Origin: Roseburia faecis
Lineage (GTDB): Bacteria > Bacillota > Clostridia > Lachnospirales > Lachnospiraceae
Assembly: GCF_001406815.1 (NCBI RefSeq)
Contig: NZ_CVRR01000033.1
Location: 124,001-188,000 of the forward strand
Direction of reading: 5' to 3'
DNA: 64,000 nucleotides
Below the pieces are notes generated by a model. It had not been told where the DNA came from, made no database searches, and saw only the letters and a list, made by a program, of their open reading frames with translations. This document shows positions 44,142 to 55,063 of the stretch, piece by piece (within the stretch, counting starts at the first letter, position 1; every line of letters starts with the position of its first letter). A program made the position numbers and the translations under genes.

Positions 44142-44160
44142 GACTGTTTTCGGTATAATG
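44132..44160 (+). promoter_or_regulatory. Promoter of lepA
   Basis: TTGATT (44132-44137), 17-base spacer, TATAAT (44155-44160), starting inside the last codons of add. Confidence 0.65.
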
Positions 44161-44243
44161 TAACATTGCGTAGGTTCTATCAGCATCTGATGGACCGTAC
44201 TTATCAAACGATAAATTATAGTAGAAAGAAAAAGAGGAATAAG

Positions 44244-46055
44244 ATGTCAATCGATCAGAGCAAAATTCGTAATTTTTGTATTATTGCCCATATTGATCAC
44301 GGTAAGTCTACACTTGCGGATCGAATCATAGAAAAAACAGGAACGCTGACCAGCCGTGAGATGCAGGCACAGGTTCTCGATAATATGGATCTGGAGCGTG
44401 AGAGGGGAATCACGATCAAATCCCAGGCAGTGCGCATCATTTATCAGGCAAAGGATGGAGAGGAATATATTTTTAACCTGATTGATACGCCGGGACACGT
44501 GGATTTTAATTATGAAGTATCCCGGAGTCTTGCAGCGTGTGATGGTGCCATCCTGGTTGTGGATGCCGCACAGGGGGTGGAAGCCCAGACACTTGCCAAT
44601 GTCTATCTGGCACTGGATCATGATCTGGATGTGCTTCCGGTCATCAATAAGATTGATCTGCCGAGTGCACGCCCGGAAGAGGTCGCACAGGAAATCGAGG
44701 ATGTGATCGGTATCGAGGCGATGGATGCTCCGCGTATTTCTGCAAAGACCGGACTGAATATTGAGGAAGTGCTTGAACAGATCGTGACAAAGATTCCGGC
44801 ACCTGCCGGAGATCCGAAGGCACCGCTTAAGGCGTTGATCTTCGATGCGCTGTATGATTCCTATAAGGGGGTAATTGTTTTCTGCCGGATCAAGGAAGGT
44901 ACCGTCAAAGTGGGAACCAAAATCAAAATGATGGCCACAGGAGCCGAGGATCTGGTGACAGAAGTGGGATATTTCGGTGCCGGGCAGTTTATTCCGTGTG
45001 ACGAGCTTTCCGCAGGTATGGTTGGATATATCGCGGCGAGCATTAAAAATGTGCGCGATACACGTGTCGGAGACACTGTGACAGAGCTCGACCGCCCGTG
45101 TGCAGAACCGCTTCCGGGATATAAAAAGGTCAATCCGATGGTGTACTGCGGATTATATCCGGCAGACTCTGCCAAGTATCCGGATCTGCGGGATGCGCTT
45201 GAAAAACTGCAGGTCAATGATGCATCGTTACAGTATGAACCGGAGACGTCCCTTGCCCTGGGATTTGGATTCCGCTGCGGATTCCTTGGATTACTGCATC
45301 TTGAGATTATTCAGGAGCGTTTAGAGCGTGAGTTTAATCTGGATCTTGTGACTACGGCACCCGGTGTTATTTATAAGGTGCACAAGACCAACGGAGAAGT
45401 GTTTGACCTGACCAATCCGTCCAATCTGCCGGACCCTTCGGAGATTGAATATATGGAGGAACCGTTTGTATCGGCAGAGATCATGGTAACCAGCGAGTAT
45501 GTCGGGGCAATTATGAAGCTTTGTCAGGAACGCCGCGGTATTTATATCAGCATGGATTATATTGAAGCAACCCGTGCCGTGATCAAATATGATATGCCAC
45601 TGAATGAGATTATTTACGATTTCTTTGATGCATTAAAGTCGCGGTCCCGCGGATATGCCTCTTTTGATTATGAAATGAAAGGATATGTCCGTTCCGACCT
45701 TGTCAAACTGGATATTCTTATTAATAAGGAGATGGTGGACGCCTTATCCTTTATTGTATTCAAAGACAGTGCATACGACAGAGGCCGTAAAATGTGTGAG
45801 CGTCTGAAAGAAGAGATTCCGAGACATCTGTTTGAAATCCCGATTCAGGCAGCCGTAAACGGAAAAGTCATCGCTCGTGAAACGGTTAAGGCCATGCGCA
45901 AGGATGTCCTGGCAAAATGTTACGGCGGTGATATTTCCCGTAAGAAAAAGCTTCTGGAGAAACAGAAGGAAGGAAAGAAGAGAATGCGTCAGGTCGGTAG
46001 CGTAGAAGTGCCGCAGGAGGCATTCATGAGTGTATTGAAACTGGATGAAGACTGA
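44244..46055 (+). CDS. lepA: Elongation factor 4 (LepA)
   Basis: 603-residue translational GTPase that acts on the ribosome. G-domain motifs: [34 protein letters not shown]. The C-terminal LepA-specific domain ends in the basic [22 protein letters not shown] 44244 follows AAGAGGAAT; the frame is open upstream but lacks a site. Its end lies close to or overlaps hemW, as in many Firmicutes. Confidence 0.97.
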   Translation: MSIDQSKIRNFCIIAHIDHGKSTLADRIIEKTGTLTSREMQAQVLDNMDLERERGITIKSQAVRIIYQAKDGEEYIFNLIDTPGHVDFNYEVSRSLAACDGAILVVDAAQGVEAQTLANVYLALDHDLDVLPVINKIDLPSARPEEVAQEIEDVIGIEAMDAPRISAKTGLNIEEVLEQIVTKIPAPAGDPKAPLKALIFDALYDSYKGVIVFCRIKEGTVKVGTKIKMMATGAEDLVTEVGYFGAGQFIPCDELSAGMVGYIAASIKNVRDTRVGDTVTELDRPCAEPLPGYKKVNPMVYCGLYPADSAKYPDLRDALEKLQVNDASLQYEPETSLALGFGFRCGFLGLLHLEIIQERLEREFNLDLVTTAPGVIYKVHKTNGEVFDLTNPSNLPDPSEIEYMEEPFVSAEIMVTSEYVGAIMKLCQERRGIYISMDYIEATRAVIKYDMPLNEIIYDFFDALKSRSRGYASFDYEMKGYVRSDLVKLDILINKEMVDALSFIVFKDSAYDRGRKMCERLKEEIPRHLFEIPIQAAVNGKVIARETVKAMRKDVLAKCYGGDISRKKKLLEKQKEGKKRMRQVGSVEVPQEAFMSVLKLDED

Positions 46056-46059
46056 TTCT

Positions 46060-47298
46060 ATGAATGAAAAGAAACTGGAATTATATATTCATATCCCTTT
46101 TTGCGTGAAAAAGTGTGATTACTGTGATTTCCTGTCCTTTCCGGCAGACAGCAATACACAGATCAGATATGTGCATGCCCTGCTGCAGGAAATCCGTTAT
46201 TACGGAAATCTGCTTGGGGATTATCATGTCCCGACAATTTATATAGGAGGGGGCACGCCGAGCTGGCTGGAGGAAAATCTGATTTACACCGTGCTGCAGC
46301 AGGTTGCTTCGAGTTTTCATGTGGAGGCGGATGCGGAGATCAGCATCGAGTGCAATCCGGGAACGGTGACGGCAAAGAAACTGAATGTCTATCAGAGTGC
46401 GGGGATCAACCGCCTCTCGATCGGACTGCAGTCAACAAACAATGAGGAGCTGAAAGCACTTGGAAGAATTCACACGTATGATCAGTTTTTAAAAACGTAT
46501 GAGCTGGCGAGAAATGCAGGGTTTGAAAATATCAATATTGATCTGATGAGCGGTCTGCCTTACCAGACGCTGGACAAATTTTTAGAATCCCTGCAGACGG
46601 TGATCCGCCTGAAACCGGAACATATTTCGGCATATTCCCTGATCATAGAAAAGGGGACACCGTTTTATGAACGGTATAAGTTTGACGCAGTGAAGCAGGA
46701 AGCGGGGATTCATACAGAGATTCTTCCGGACGAGGATGAGGTATACCGCATTTATAAGGCCACGCAGGATGTATTGAAACAGGCAGGATACCGGCAGTAT
46801 GAAATCTCTAATTTTGCCCAGCCGGGGTATGCCTGCAGACATAACATCGGCTACTGGACCAGAGAAAATTATCTGGGGCTGGGGCTGGGGGCATCTTCCC
46901 TGGTGGAAAATGTCCGGTATACCAACACCCGGCAGCTGTATGCGTATGGAGAATTTTGTGACCACCTGCAGGAGAAGTCTCCGGCAGAGTTTTTAAAAGA
47001 CGGGGAGCATGCCGTACCAGAGGATCTCTGGATTGGCAGCTGTGTACAGGAACAGGCACAGATTCTGACAAGAAAAGAGCAGATGGAGGAATTTATGTTT
47101 TTGGGGCTGCGGATGAATGAGGGAGTAACCAGAGCAGCGTTTGAGCAAAGCTTTGGGGTACCGATTGAGGCCGTGTATCTGGAAACACTTCGCAAGCTGA
47201 AAGAACAGGGACTTTTGCAGATGGTTGCTGGCAGGATTGCACTGACCGACAAGGGGATGGATCTGGCCAACTACGTGATGGCGAAGTTTCTTTTATAA
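46060..47298 (+). CDS. hemW: HemW-type radical SAM heme chaperone
   Basis: 412 residues. Radical SAM cluster motif FCVKKCDYCDF with the CxxxCxxC layout; unlike HemN there is no extra N-terminal Cys. TIYIGGGTPSWL, INIDLMSGLPYQT and the HemN_C-like C-terminal domain are typical. It likely binds or inserts heme rather than acting as coproporphyrinogen oxidase. The start is uncertain: ATG 46060 gives MNEKKLELYIHIPFC, while 46045 would overlap lepA by 11 bases; neither has a strong site. Confidence 0.92.
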   Translation: MNEKKLELYIHIPFCVKKCDYCDFLSFPADSNTQIRYVHALLQEIRYYGNLLGDYHVPTIYIGGGTPSWLEENLIYTVLQQVASSFHVEADAEISIECNPGTVTAKKLNVYQSAGINRLSIGLQSTNNEELKALGRIHTYDQFLKTYELARNAGFENINIDLMSGLPYQTLDKFLESLQTVIRLKPEHISAYSLIIEKGTPFYERYKFDAVKQEAGIHTEILPDEDEVYRIYKATQDVLKQAGYRQYEISNFAQPGYACRHNIGYWTRENYLGLGLGASSLVENVRYTNTRQLYAYGEFCDHLQEKSPAEFLKDGEHAVPEDLWIGSCVQEQAQILTRKEQMEEFMFLGLRMNEGVTRAAFEQSFGVPIEAVYLETLRKLKEQGLLQMVAGRIALTDKGMDLANYVMAKFLL

Positions 47299-47337
47299 AA
47301 TATAATTATAAAATAAAAATAAAATAGCATCAGGGTG

Positions 47338-47366
47338 TTGACAAAAAAACACCTTGGTGCTATTTT
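47338..47366 (+). promoter_or_regulatory. Heat-shock operon promoter
   Basis: TTGACA (47338-47343), 17-base spacer, TATTTT (47361-47366); predicted transcription start about 47373, just upstream of the CIRCE element. Confidence 0.75.
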
Positions 47367-47381
47367 AATAACAGAACGATA

Positions 47382-47408
47382 TTAGCACTCTAAGTAAATG
47401 AGTGCTAA
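47382..47408 (+). promoter_or_regulatory. CIRCE operator
   Basis: Perfect TTAGCACTC-N9-GAGTGCTAA, the known HrcA binding site. HrcA with GroE represses the downstream hrcA-grpE-dnaK-dnaJ genes until heat shock. Confidence 0.97.
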
Positions 47409-47454
47409 CAAACCAAAAACAACCGGTGAAGGTTCAGGAACAGGAGACGGGAAA

Positions 47455-48516
47455 ATGGCAGACGAGAATATGGAATTGGATGAAAGAAAAGTAAAAATTC
47501 TGGATGCAGTTATCCGTAATTATCTTGCAACCGGTGAACCTGTGGGATCACGAACCATTTCAAAATATACGGATCTGAATTTAAGTTCTGCAACCATCCG
47601 CAATGAGATGGCAGATCTTGAAGAACTTGGTTATATCGTGCAGCCACATACATCAGCAGGAAGAATTCCTTCAGACAAAGGCTATCGGTTTTATGTGGAT
47701 CATCTGATGCAGGAAAAAGACCGGGAAGTCAAAGAAATGAAGGACTTCGTAATAGAAAAAACCCAGAAGATGGATGAGGTATTAAAAAAGGTTGCAAAGA
47801 TGCTTGCAAACAACACCAATTATGCGACAATTGTTTCCGCACCGACTTACAGTGGAAACAAAGTAAAGTTTATGCAGCTGTCCAATGTAGATGAGAAACA
47901 TATACTGGCAGTTATCGTAATGAACAGCAACATGGTAAAGAATCAGATGATCGACGTGGAAGAACCGCTCGACAACGAAACTTTACTGAAACTGAACATT
48001 CTGCTGAATACAGCATTGAATGGGCTGTCGCTGCAGGAAATCAATCTGGGAACGATTTCCAAACTGAAAGAGCAGGCAGGCGTGCACAGTGAGATTGTTT
48101 CCCATGTGCTGGATGCACTGGGACAGACACTGAGTGAAAACGAGGATCTGCAGATCTACACAAGCGGTGCAACCAATATTTTGAAATATCCGGAACTTTC
48201 TGATTCAGAGAGTGCGGCAGGTCTTCTTTCCACATTTGAGGAAAAAGATGAGCTGGTAAATCTGGTAACGGAATCCCTTTCTGAGGGGGAGAGCAAAGGA
48301 AATGAAATACAGGTTTATATCGGAAATGAAGCTCCGGTACAGACAATGAAAGATTGCAGTGTCGTTACCGCAACTTATGATCTGGGGGAGGGCGTCAAAG
48401 GAACGATCGGAATTGTTGGTCCGAAACGGATGGATTACGAGAATGTTGTTGACAACCTCAAAAACTTAAAGTCCCAGTTAGACGGTATTTTTGATAAAGA
48501 AAAAGGGCAATCCTAG
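47455..48516 (+). CDS. hrcA: Heat-inducible transcription repressor HrcA
   Basis: 353 residues: winged-helix DNA-binding part (about 5-75, VGSRTISKYTDLNLSSATIR) and a GAF-like regulatory domain. Conserved ends such as VVTATYDLGEGVKGTIGIVGPKRM (in part GTIGIVGPKRMDY) identify it. The upstream in-frame ATG at 47398 lies inside the CIRCE operator and has no ribosome binding site, so ATG 47455, with GGAG 9 bases upstream, is preferred; ATG 47470 is also possible. Confidence 0.95.
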   Translation: MADENMELDERKVKILDAVIRNYLATGEPVGSRTISKYTDLNLSSATIRNEMADLEELGYIVQPHTSAGRIPSDKGYRFYVDHLMQEKDREVKEMKDFVIEKTQKMDEVLKKVAKMLANNTNYATIVSAPTYSGNKVKFMQLSNVDEKHILAVIVMNSNMVKNQMIDVEEPLDNETLLKLNILLNTALNGLSLQEINLGTISKLKEQAGVHSEIVSHVLDALGQTLSENEDLQIYTSGATNILKYPELSDSESAAGLLSTFEEKDELVNLVTESLSEGESKGNEIQVYIGNEAPVQTMKDCSVVTATYDLGEGVKGTIGIVGPKRMDYENVVDNLKNLKSQLDGIFDKEKGQS

Positions 48517-48529
48517 AAAGGTGGTAAAC

Positions 48530-49165
48530 ATGGCAGAGAACAAAAAAGTCATGGAAGAAGAGGCAGTAGATACAAAAGAAACCAAGGCCGAACAGACATG
48601 TGAAGAAACAAAGGACACAAAGGAGACGGCGGCAGAGGAAGCAAAAGAAACTGCAGCCGAAGAAAAGGATACAAAGAAAGAAGAGAAATCCGAAAAAAAG
48701 GGTGCCTTTGGAAAGAAAAAGAAAGATAAAAAAGACGAACAGATCGAAGATTTAAACGACCGTCTGAAACGTCAGATGGCAGAGTTTGATAATTTCCGTA
48801 AACGTACGGAAAAAGAAAAAGCGCAGATGTTTGACATGGGAGCAAGAACAATCATTGAAAAGATTCTCCCGGTTATCGACAATTTCGAGCGTGGGCTTGC
48901 AGCTGTACCAGAGGAACAAAAGGATGATGCTTTTGTTACCGGTATGGATAAAGTATATAAGCAGATGCTGACAGAATTAGATGCCATCGGGGTGAAACCG
49001 ATTGAGGCACTGGGAAAGGAATTTGATCCGGATCTCCACAATGCAGTTATGCAGGTGGAAAGCGAAGAGTATGAACCGGGAACAGTTGCCCAGGAATTAC
49101 AAAAAGGTTACACCTACAAGGACAATGTGGTCCGCCACAGTATGGTCGCTGTAGTCAGCGAATAA
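48530..49165 (+). CDS. grpE: Nucleotide exchange factor GrpE
   Basis: 211 residues. An unusually long charged N-terminal tail of about 80 residues (Glu/Lys/Thr-rich repeats such as ETKDTKETAAEEAKETAAEE) precedes the coiled coil (EQIEDLNDRLKRQMAEFDNF) and the beta domain (AVMQVESEEYEPGTVAQELQ). It exchanges nucleotide on DnaK. AAAGGTGG lies 5 bases before ATG. The N-terminal tail is probably disordered. Confidence 0.95.
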   Translation: MAENKKVMEEEAVDTKETKAEQTCEETKDTKETAAEEAKETAAEEKDTKKEEKSEKKGAFGKKKKDKKDEQIEDLNDRLKRQMAEFDNFRKRTEKEKAQMFDMGARTIIEKILPVIDNFERGLAAVPEEQKDDAFVTGMDKVYKQMLTELDAIGVKPIEALGKEFDPDLHNAVMQVESEEYEPGTVAQELQKGYTYKDNVVRHSMVAVVSE

Positions 49166-49237
49166 AGGTATTTCCTATTTCGCATGGAGTAGTAAATCAT
49201 AAATTAGCAAAACAATTTTATTTGATCATAATTTTAG

Positions 49238-51157
<1,920 letters not shown>

Positions 51158-51183
51158 TTTAGAAAATAAATAGACAAAGCGTG

Positions 51184-51207
51184 GGGTTTCCGGTTTTCCG
51201 GAAACCC
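51184..51207 (+). promoter_or_regulatory. Hairpin between dnaK and dnaJ
   Basis: GGGTTTCCGG-TTTT-CCGGAAACCC, ten perfect pairs, no T run after it. It could protect the dnaK transcript end or reduce read-through into dnaJ. Confidence 0.7.
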
Positions 51208-51233
51208 TATGCGTACTATAAGGGATTAATATT

Positions 51234-52403
51234 ATGGCAGAGAAAAGAGATTATTACGAGGTCCTTGGAATTCCAAAGACCGCAACGGAAGCAGAAATAA
51301 AAAAAGCTTTCCGTACAACCGCCAAGAAGTATCATCCGGATATGCATCCGGGAGATAAAGAGTGTGAGGAAAAATTTAAGGAAGCGCAGGAGGCATATGC
51401 CGTTTTGAGCGATCCGGAAAAGCGCAGACAGTATGATCAGTTTGGTCATGCCGCGTTTGATGGAGGCGCCGGCGGTGCAGGCGGATTCGATTTTTCCGGC
51501 ATGGATATGGGAGATATCTTTGGCGATATTTTCGGAGACTTTTTCGGTGGCGGAAGACGAAACAGTAACAATAACGGACCGGCGCAAGGCGCAAGTGTAC
51601 GTCTTACCGTCCGTATTACGTTTGAAGAAGCTGTGTTTGGATGTTCTAAGGAACTTGAGTTCCCGTATAAAGAAGAATGTAAGACCTGTCACGGAACTGG
51701 GGCAAAACCGGGAACTTCACCGGAAACCTGCAGCAAGTGCGGGGGAAAAGGGAAAGTGGTATATTCCCAGCAGTCTTTGTTTGGCATGATGCAGAATGTG
51801 CAGACCTGTCCGGATTGCGGCGGTACCGGTAAGGTGATCCGTGAAAAATGTCCGGATTGCCGGGGAACGGGATATATCTCAAAGAAAGTACGAAAGACTG
51901 TAGAGATTCCGGCCGGAATTGATAATGGACAGTCTGTTCGTGTCAGAGGTTACGGAGAACCGGGACGAAACGGAGGTCCGAGAGGAGATCTTCTGGTAGA
52001 AGTTCTTGTTTCCAGAAGCAATGCGTTTGAACGTCAGGACATGAATATATTTTCCAATGCTTCGATTTCCTTTGGTATTGCAGCATTGGGCGGGGATATC
52101 CGTATCAGGACGGTGGACGGAGATATCATCTATACCGTTGCACCGGGTACCCAGAGCGGAACGAGAATCCGCCTGAAGGGCAAAGGAGTACCATCGATCC
52201 GAAACAAGGCAGTACGTGGAGACCATTATGTAACACTGATTGTCAACACACCGACGGGCTTAAACAAAGAGGCAAAAGAGGCGTTGCGTAAATTTGATGA
52301 ATTGACGGGAAATTCCCTGAATAAAGAGGGCGGAGCACAGACCGGAAAAGAAAAAAAGAAGGGTTTTATGGACAAAATCAAAGAATCTTTCGATGAACAT
52401 TAG
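51234..52403 (+). CDS. dnaJ: Chaperone protein DnaJ
   Basis: 389 residues, full type I Hsp40: J domain with HPD in [10 protein letters not shown], Gly/Phe-rich linker (about 70-115), four CxxCxGxG zinc repeats ([32 protein letters not shown]) and C-terminal substrate domains. It stimulates DnaK ATPase. It starts 76 bases after dnaK, beyond a hairpin. Confidence 0.97.
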   Translation: MAEKRDYYEVLGIPKTATEAEIKKAFRTTAKKYHPDMHPGDKECEEKFKEAQEAYAVLSDPEKRRQYDQFGHAAFDGGAGGAGGFDFSGMDMGDIFGDIFGDFFGGGRRNSNNNGPAQGASVRLTVRITFEEAVFGCSKELEFPYKEECKTCHGTGAKPGTSPETCSKCGGKGKVVYSQQSLFGMMQNVQTCPDCGGTGKVIREKCPDCRGTGYISKKVRKTVEIPAGIDNGQSVRVRGYGEPGRNGGPRGDLLVEVLVSRSNAFERQDMNIFSNASISFGIAALGGDIRIRTVDGDIIYTVAPGTQSGTRIRLKGKGVPSIRNKAVRGDHYVTLIVNTPTGLNKEAKEALRKFDELTGNSLNKEGGAQTGKEKKKGFMDKIKESFDEH

Positions 52404-52500
52404 TACAAATCGCCTATAGTAATCTGGTACAAAGTATTGTATGATGAGTCTGTTAGTATTATTGGCAGCATGTGTGTACGGATACGGAGGCATGTGGGGG

Positions 52501-52920
52501 ATGACGCTGGAAGAAGAACGTAAAGCTTTGGAGGAGCAGCGCCGCACGCTAGAGCGGGAGAAAAAAGAATTTGCGCGGCGGGTGGAGAATGAGGATCGCC
52601 GTCTGGAACAGCAGCAGAAGCTTTTTGACATGAAATTTAAAATACTCGAAGAAGAACTTGTAAAACTTGCAACAGAGAAAGAACATGTGAAGAAGCAGAA
52701 AGCTTTCTATCAGCGGGTAAGCGATTTTTCCGTGACAGAAGAGCAGCCTGTTATCAGAGGAGAAATGTTCTTCTCCGGAGTAGAGAGCAGACAGTCCCTT
52801 AAGAAACGTTATAAAGACCTGATCAAAATTTATCATCCGGATAATCTGGATGGGGATAAGAATACCGTTCAGGAAATTAACAGTGAGTATCATAAGCTTT
52901 GTGCTGTGTACAAAAATTAA
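52501..52920 (+). CDS. Coiled-coil protein with C-terminal J-like domain
   Basis: 139 residues: a charged coiled coil (about 3-75, EEQRRTLEREKKEFARR) followed by a short J-domain remnant (about 95-139) with an HPD motif in LIKIYHPDNLDGDK. The HPD suggests contact with DnaK. The start is uncertain: ATG 52501 has GGAGG 10 bases upstream, while the longer form from 52441 would add a hydrophobic MMSLLVLLAACVYGYG without a site. It closes the chaperone operon before a strong terminator. Confidence 0.72.
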   Translation: MTLEEERKALEEQRRTLEREKKEFARRVENEDRRLEQQQKLFDMKFKILEEELVKLATEKEHVKKQKAFYQRVSDFSVTEEQPVIRGEMFFSGVESRQSLKKRYKDLIKIYHPDNLDGDKNTVQEINSEYHKLCAVYKN

Positions 52921-52960
52921 AACAGCCATACGGTCTGTTCGCAGACCGTATGGCTGTTTT
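52921..52960 (+). terminator. Bidirectional terminator
   Basis: Seventeen-pair perfect stem (52921-52937 with 52942-52958) around TTCG, with T runs on both sides when read on each strand. It serves the chaperone operon and the converging small gene. Confidence 0.95.
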
Positions 52961-52977
52961 ATGCATGTTTAACATGT

Positions 52978-53196
52978 TTAATGTCGTTCCTCATGAAGAC
53001 GCTTAAAAATCTCCTCCTCTGACATGGCAGTGGCGGACGGAATGTTTTCTTCCATATTGTAGGTTCTCTGTTTTTTGATATAGAGAGTATTGGTGTTCTC
53101 TTTATATTCTACATCACTGGTATCAGAAGTATTTCGCTGCCGGTCATCGGTGTTGAATGCTTTCTGAAGTCCTTCTACAAGATTGCGTTTATCCAT
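52978..53196 (-). CDS. Small conserved-looking protein, 72 aa
   Basis: 72 hydrophilic residues with no family I recognise. It begins MDKRNLVEGLQKAFNTDDRQ and ends SEEEIFKRLHEERH; the middle is rich in Asn, Thr, Glu and Lys. AGGAG lies about 9 bases before the ATG, a good promoter is upstream and a terminator downstream, so it is a complete transcription unit. The amphipathic C-terminal helix may be an interaction element. Confidence 0.7.
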   Translation of the reverse strand: MDKRNLVEGLQKAFNTDDRQRNTSDTSDVEYKENTNTLYIKKQRTYNMEENIPSATAMSEEEIFKRLHEERH

Positions 53197-53242
53197 TTAT
53201 TGTTTTCTCCTATAACTGTATAACTATCAACTTAACCCCTAT

Positions 53243-53271
53243 ATTATAACATGGGTTTTTTTGATGTACAA
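53243..53271 (-). promoter_or_regulatory. Promoter of the 72-aa gene
   Basis: On the - strand: TTGTAC (53266-53271), 17-base spacer, TATAAT (53243-53248). Confidence 0.65.
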
Positions 53272-53278
53272 TGTTTTC

Positions 53279-53307
53279 TTGAAATTTTATTGGAAATAAG
53301 GTATGAT
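53279..53307 (+). promoter_or_regulatory. Promoter of prmA
   Basis: TTGAAA (53279-53284), 17-base spacer, TATGAT (53302-53307), back to back with the divergent promoter of the 72-aa gene. Confidence 0.65.
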
Positions 53308-53348
53308 ACATATAGTATGCCTTAGTGTAGAATTGAGAGGATGGTAAC

Positions 53349-54308
53349 ATGAAGTGGAAAAAATATACAATTGAGACAACGACCGCAGCAGAGGATTTTA
53401 TGAGTTCCATGCTGATGGATCTGGGCATTGAGGGAATAGAGATTGAAGACAATATTCCGCTTACCAAAGAAGACCAGGCGGATATGTTTATTGATTTTCT
53501 GCCGGAACTTCCTCCGGATGAGGGCATCAGCCATGTGAGCTTTTATGTGGAAGAAGACGGCAGTGATCAGACGGAGATTTTAAAGCAGGTAAAGATCGGA
53601 CTCGAGAAACTGCGTGACATGGTGGAAGTGGGAAGCGGTGTCATTACATCTTCCGAAACAGAAGATCTTGACTGGATCAATAACTGGAAAAAATATTTTA
53701 CTTCTTTTACCATTGATGATATATTAATCAAACCGACCTGGGAAGAATTAAAGGAAGAAGACAAAGATAAATTTCTGATTGAGATCGATCCGGGAATTTC
53801 TTTCGGAACAGGAAAACATGAAACGACACAGCTTTGCATCCGGCAGTTACAGAAATATGTGGAAGGAAAACATCCGAAAGTACTGGATGTGGGATGTGGC
53901 AGTGGAATTTTATCGATTGTGGCATTAAAACTCGGCGCAAGAGAAGTCGTGGGAACGGATCTGGATGCAGACTGCATGACTTCTACAAGGGATAATATGC
54001 AGGTAAACCATCTCGATTTGTCTCTGGGAACCTTTTATGTGGGAAATCTGATTGATGATGAAGAACTTCAGGAAAAGGTTGGGACAGAGGAATATGAGAT
54101 TGTTGTGGCAAATATTTTAGCACCAGTTATCATTGCCATGGCACCGGTCATTCCGGCCAGATTAAAACAGGGTGGTTATTTTATCACTTCCGGCATCATT
54201 GATTTTAAGGAAAACGAAGTAAAAGAAGCGATAGAAGCAGCAGGACTTACTGTAGTGGAAATCAATCATCAGGGTGAGTGGGTAAATATTACCGCACAGA
54301 AACAGTAG
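53349..54308 (+). CDS. prmA: Ribosomal protein L11 methyltransferase
   Basis: 319 residues. An N-terminal substrate-recognition domain (about 1-110) and a SAM-dependent methyltransferase domain with VLDVGCGSGILSIVALKLGA and VVANILAPVII. It trimethylates L11 in the ribosome. First gene of prmA-rsmE-cysteine desulfurase-thiI, with 9- to 15-base gaps. Confidence 0.95.
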   Translation: MKWKKYTIETTTAAEDFMSSMLMDLGIEGIEIEDNIPLTKEDQADMFIDFLPELPPDEGISHVSFYVEEDGSDQTEILKQVKIGLEKLRDMVEVGSGVITSSETEDLDWINNWKKYFTSFTIDDILIKPTWEELKEEDKDKFLIEIDPGISFGTGKHETTQLCIRQLQKYVEGKHPKVLDVGCGSGILSIVALKLGAREVVGTDLDADCMTSTRDNMQVNHLDLSLGTFYVGNLIDDEELQEKVGTEEYEIVVANILAPVIIAMAPVIPARLKQGGYFITSGIIDFKENEVKEAIEAAGLTVVEINHQGEWVNITAQKQ

Positions 54309-54317
54309 GAGCAGGGT

Positions 54318-55052
54318 ATGTACCAGTTTTTTGTGGAAGATGAACAGGTGCAGCAGGATCGGATCTGCATTGTGGGCGGTGATGTCAATCATATCGGTCA
54401 TGTGCTGCGCATGAAGACAGGGGAGAAAATCCGCATCAGCGATCAGAGCGGCAGATCGTATTTTTGCCGTATTCTGGAAATTACAGAGGAAGAGGTCTGG
54501 GCACAGATAGAGGATACCGATGAAATGGGGACAGAGTTTTCCCATAAGGTGTATCTTTTTCAGGGCCTTCCTAAAAGTGATAAGATGGAACTGATCATAC
54601 AAAAGACCGTGGAACTTGGTGTCTATACCGTCATACCGGTTGCCATGAAAAACTGTGTGGTAAAGCTGGATGAAAAGAAGGCACAGAGCAAATGTAAGCG
54701 GTGGCAGGCAATTGCAGAGAGTGCGGCAAAACAGTCGAAGCGGACCGTGATTCCGCAGATTCAGATGCCACTTTCCTGGAAACAGGCATTGGAAGAGGCA
54801 AAGGAGCTGGACGTTGTCCTGGTTCCGTATGAGAATGAAAGAGGCATGGAAGCAACAAGAGAGATCTTTCGCTCGATTCCGGAAGGGGCGTCCATCGGAG
54901 TAATGATCGGTCCGGAGGGCGGATTTTCCCCGGAAGAGATTGCGCAGCTGGATAAAGACATGCATCGGATCTCTCTTGGCAGACGTATTTTGCGCACAGA
55001 AACAGCAGGAATGGCAACACTTTCCATGCTGATATACGAATTGGATATATAA
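54318..55052 (+). CDS. rsmE: 16S rRNA m3U1498 methyltransferase
   Basis: 244-residue SPOUT-class enzyme. The knot region is visible as VMIGPEGGFSPEEI and LGRRILRTETAGMATLSML; the N-terminal PUA-like domain includes HIGHVLRMKTGEKIRISD. It methylates N3 of U1498 in 16S rRNA. The prmA-rsmE pair is widely conserved. Confidence 0.95.
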   Translation: MYQFFVEDEQVQQDRICIVGGDVNHIGHVLRMKTGEKIRISDQSGRSYFCRILEITEEEVWAQIEDTDEMGTEFSHKVYLFQGLPKSDKMELIIQKTVELGVYTVIPVAMKNCVVKLDEKKAQSKCKRWQAIAESAAKQSKRTVIPQIQMPLSWKQALEEAKELDVVLVPYENERGMEATREIFRSIPEGASIGVMIGPEGGFSPEEIAQLDKDMHRISLGRRILRTETAGMATLSMLIYELDI

Positions 55053-55063
55053 GAAGGGTAAAA

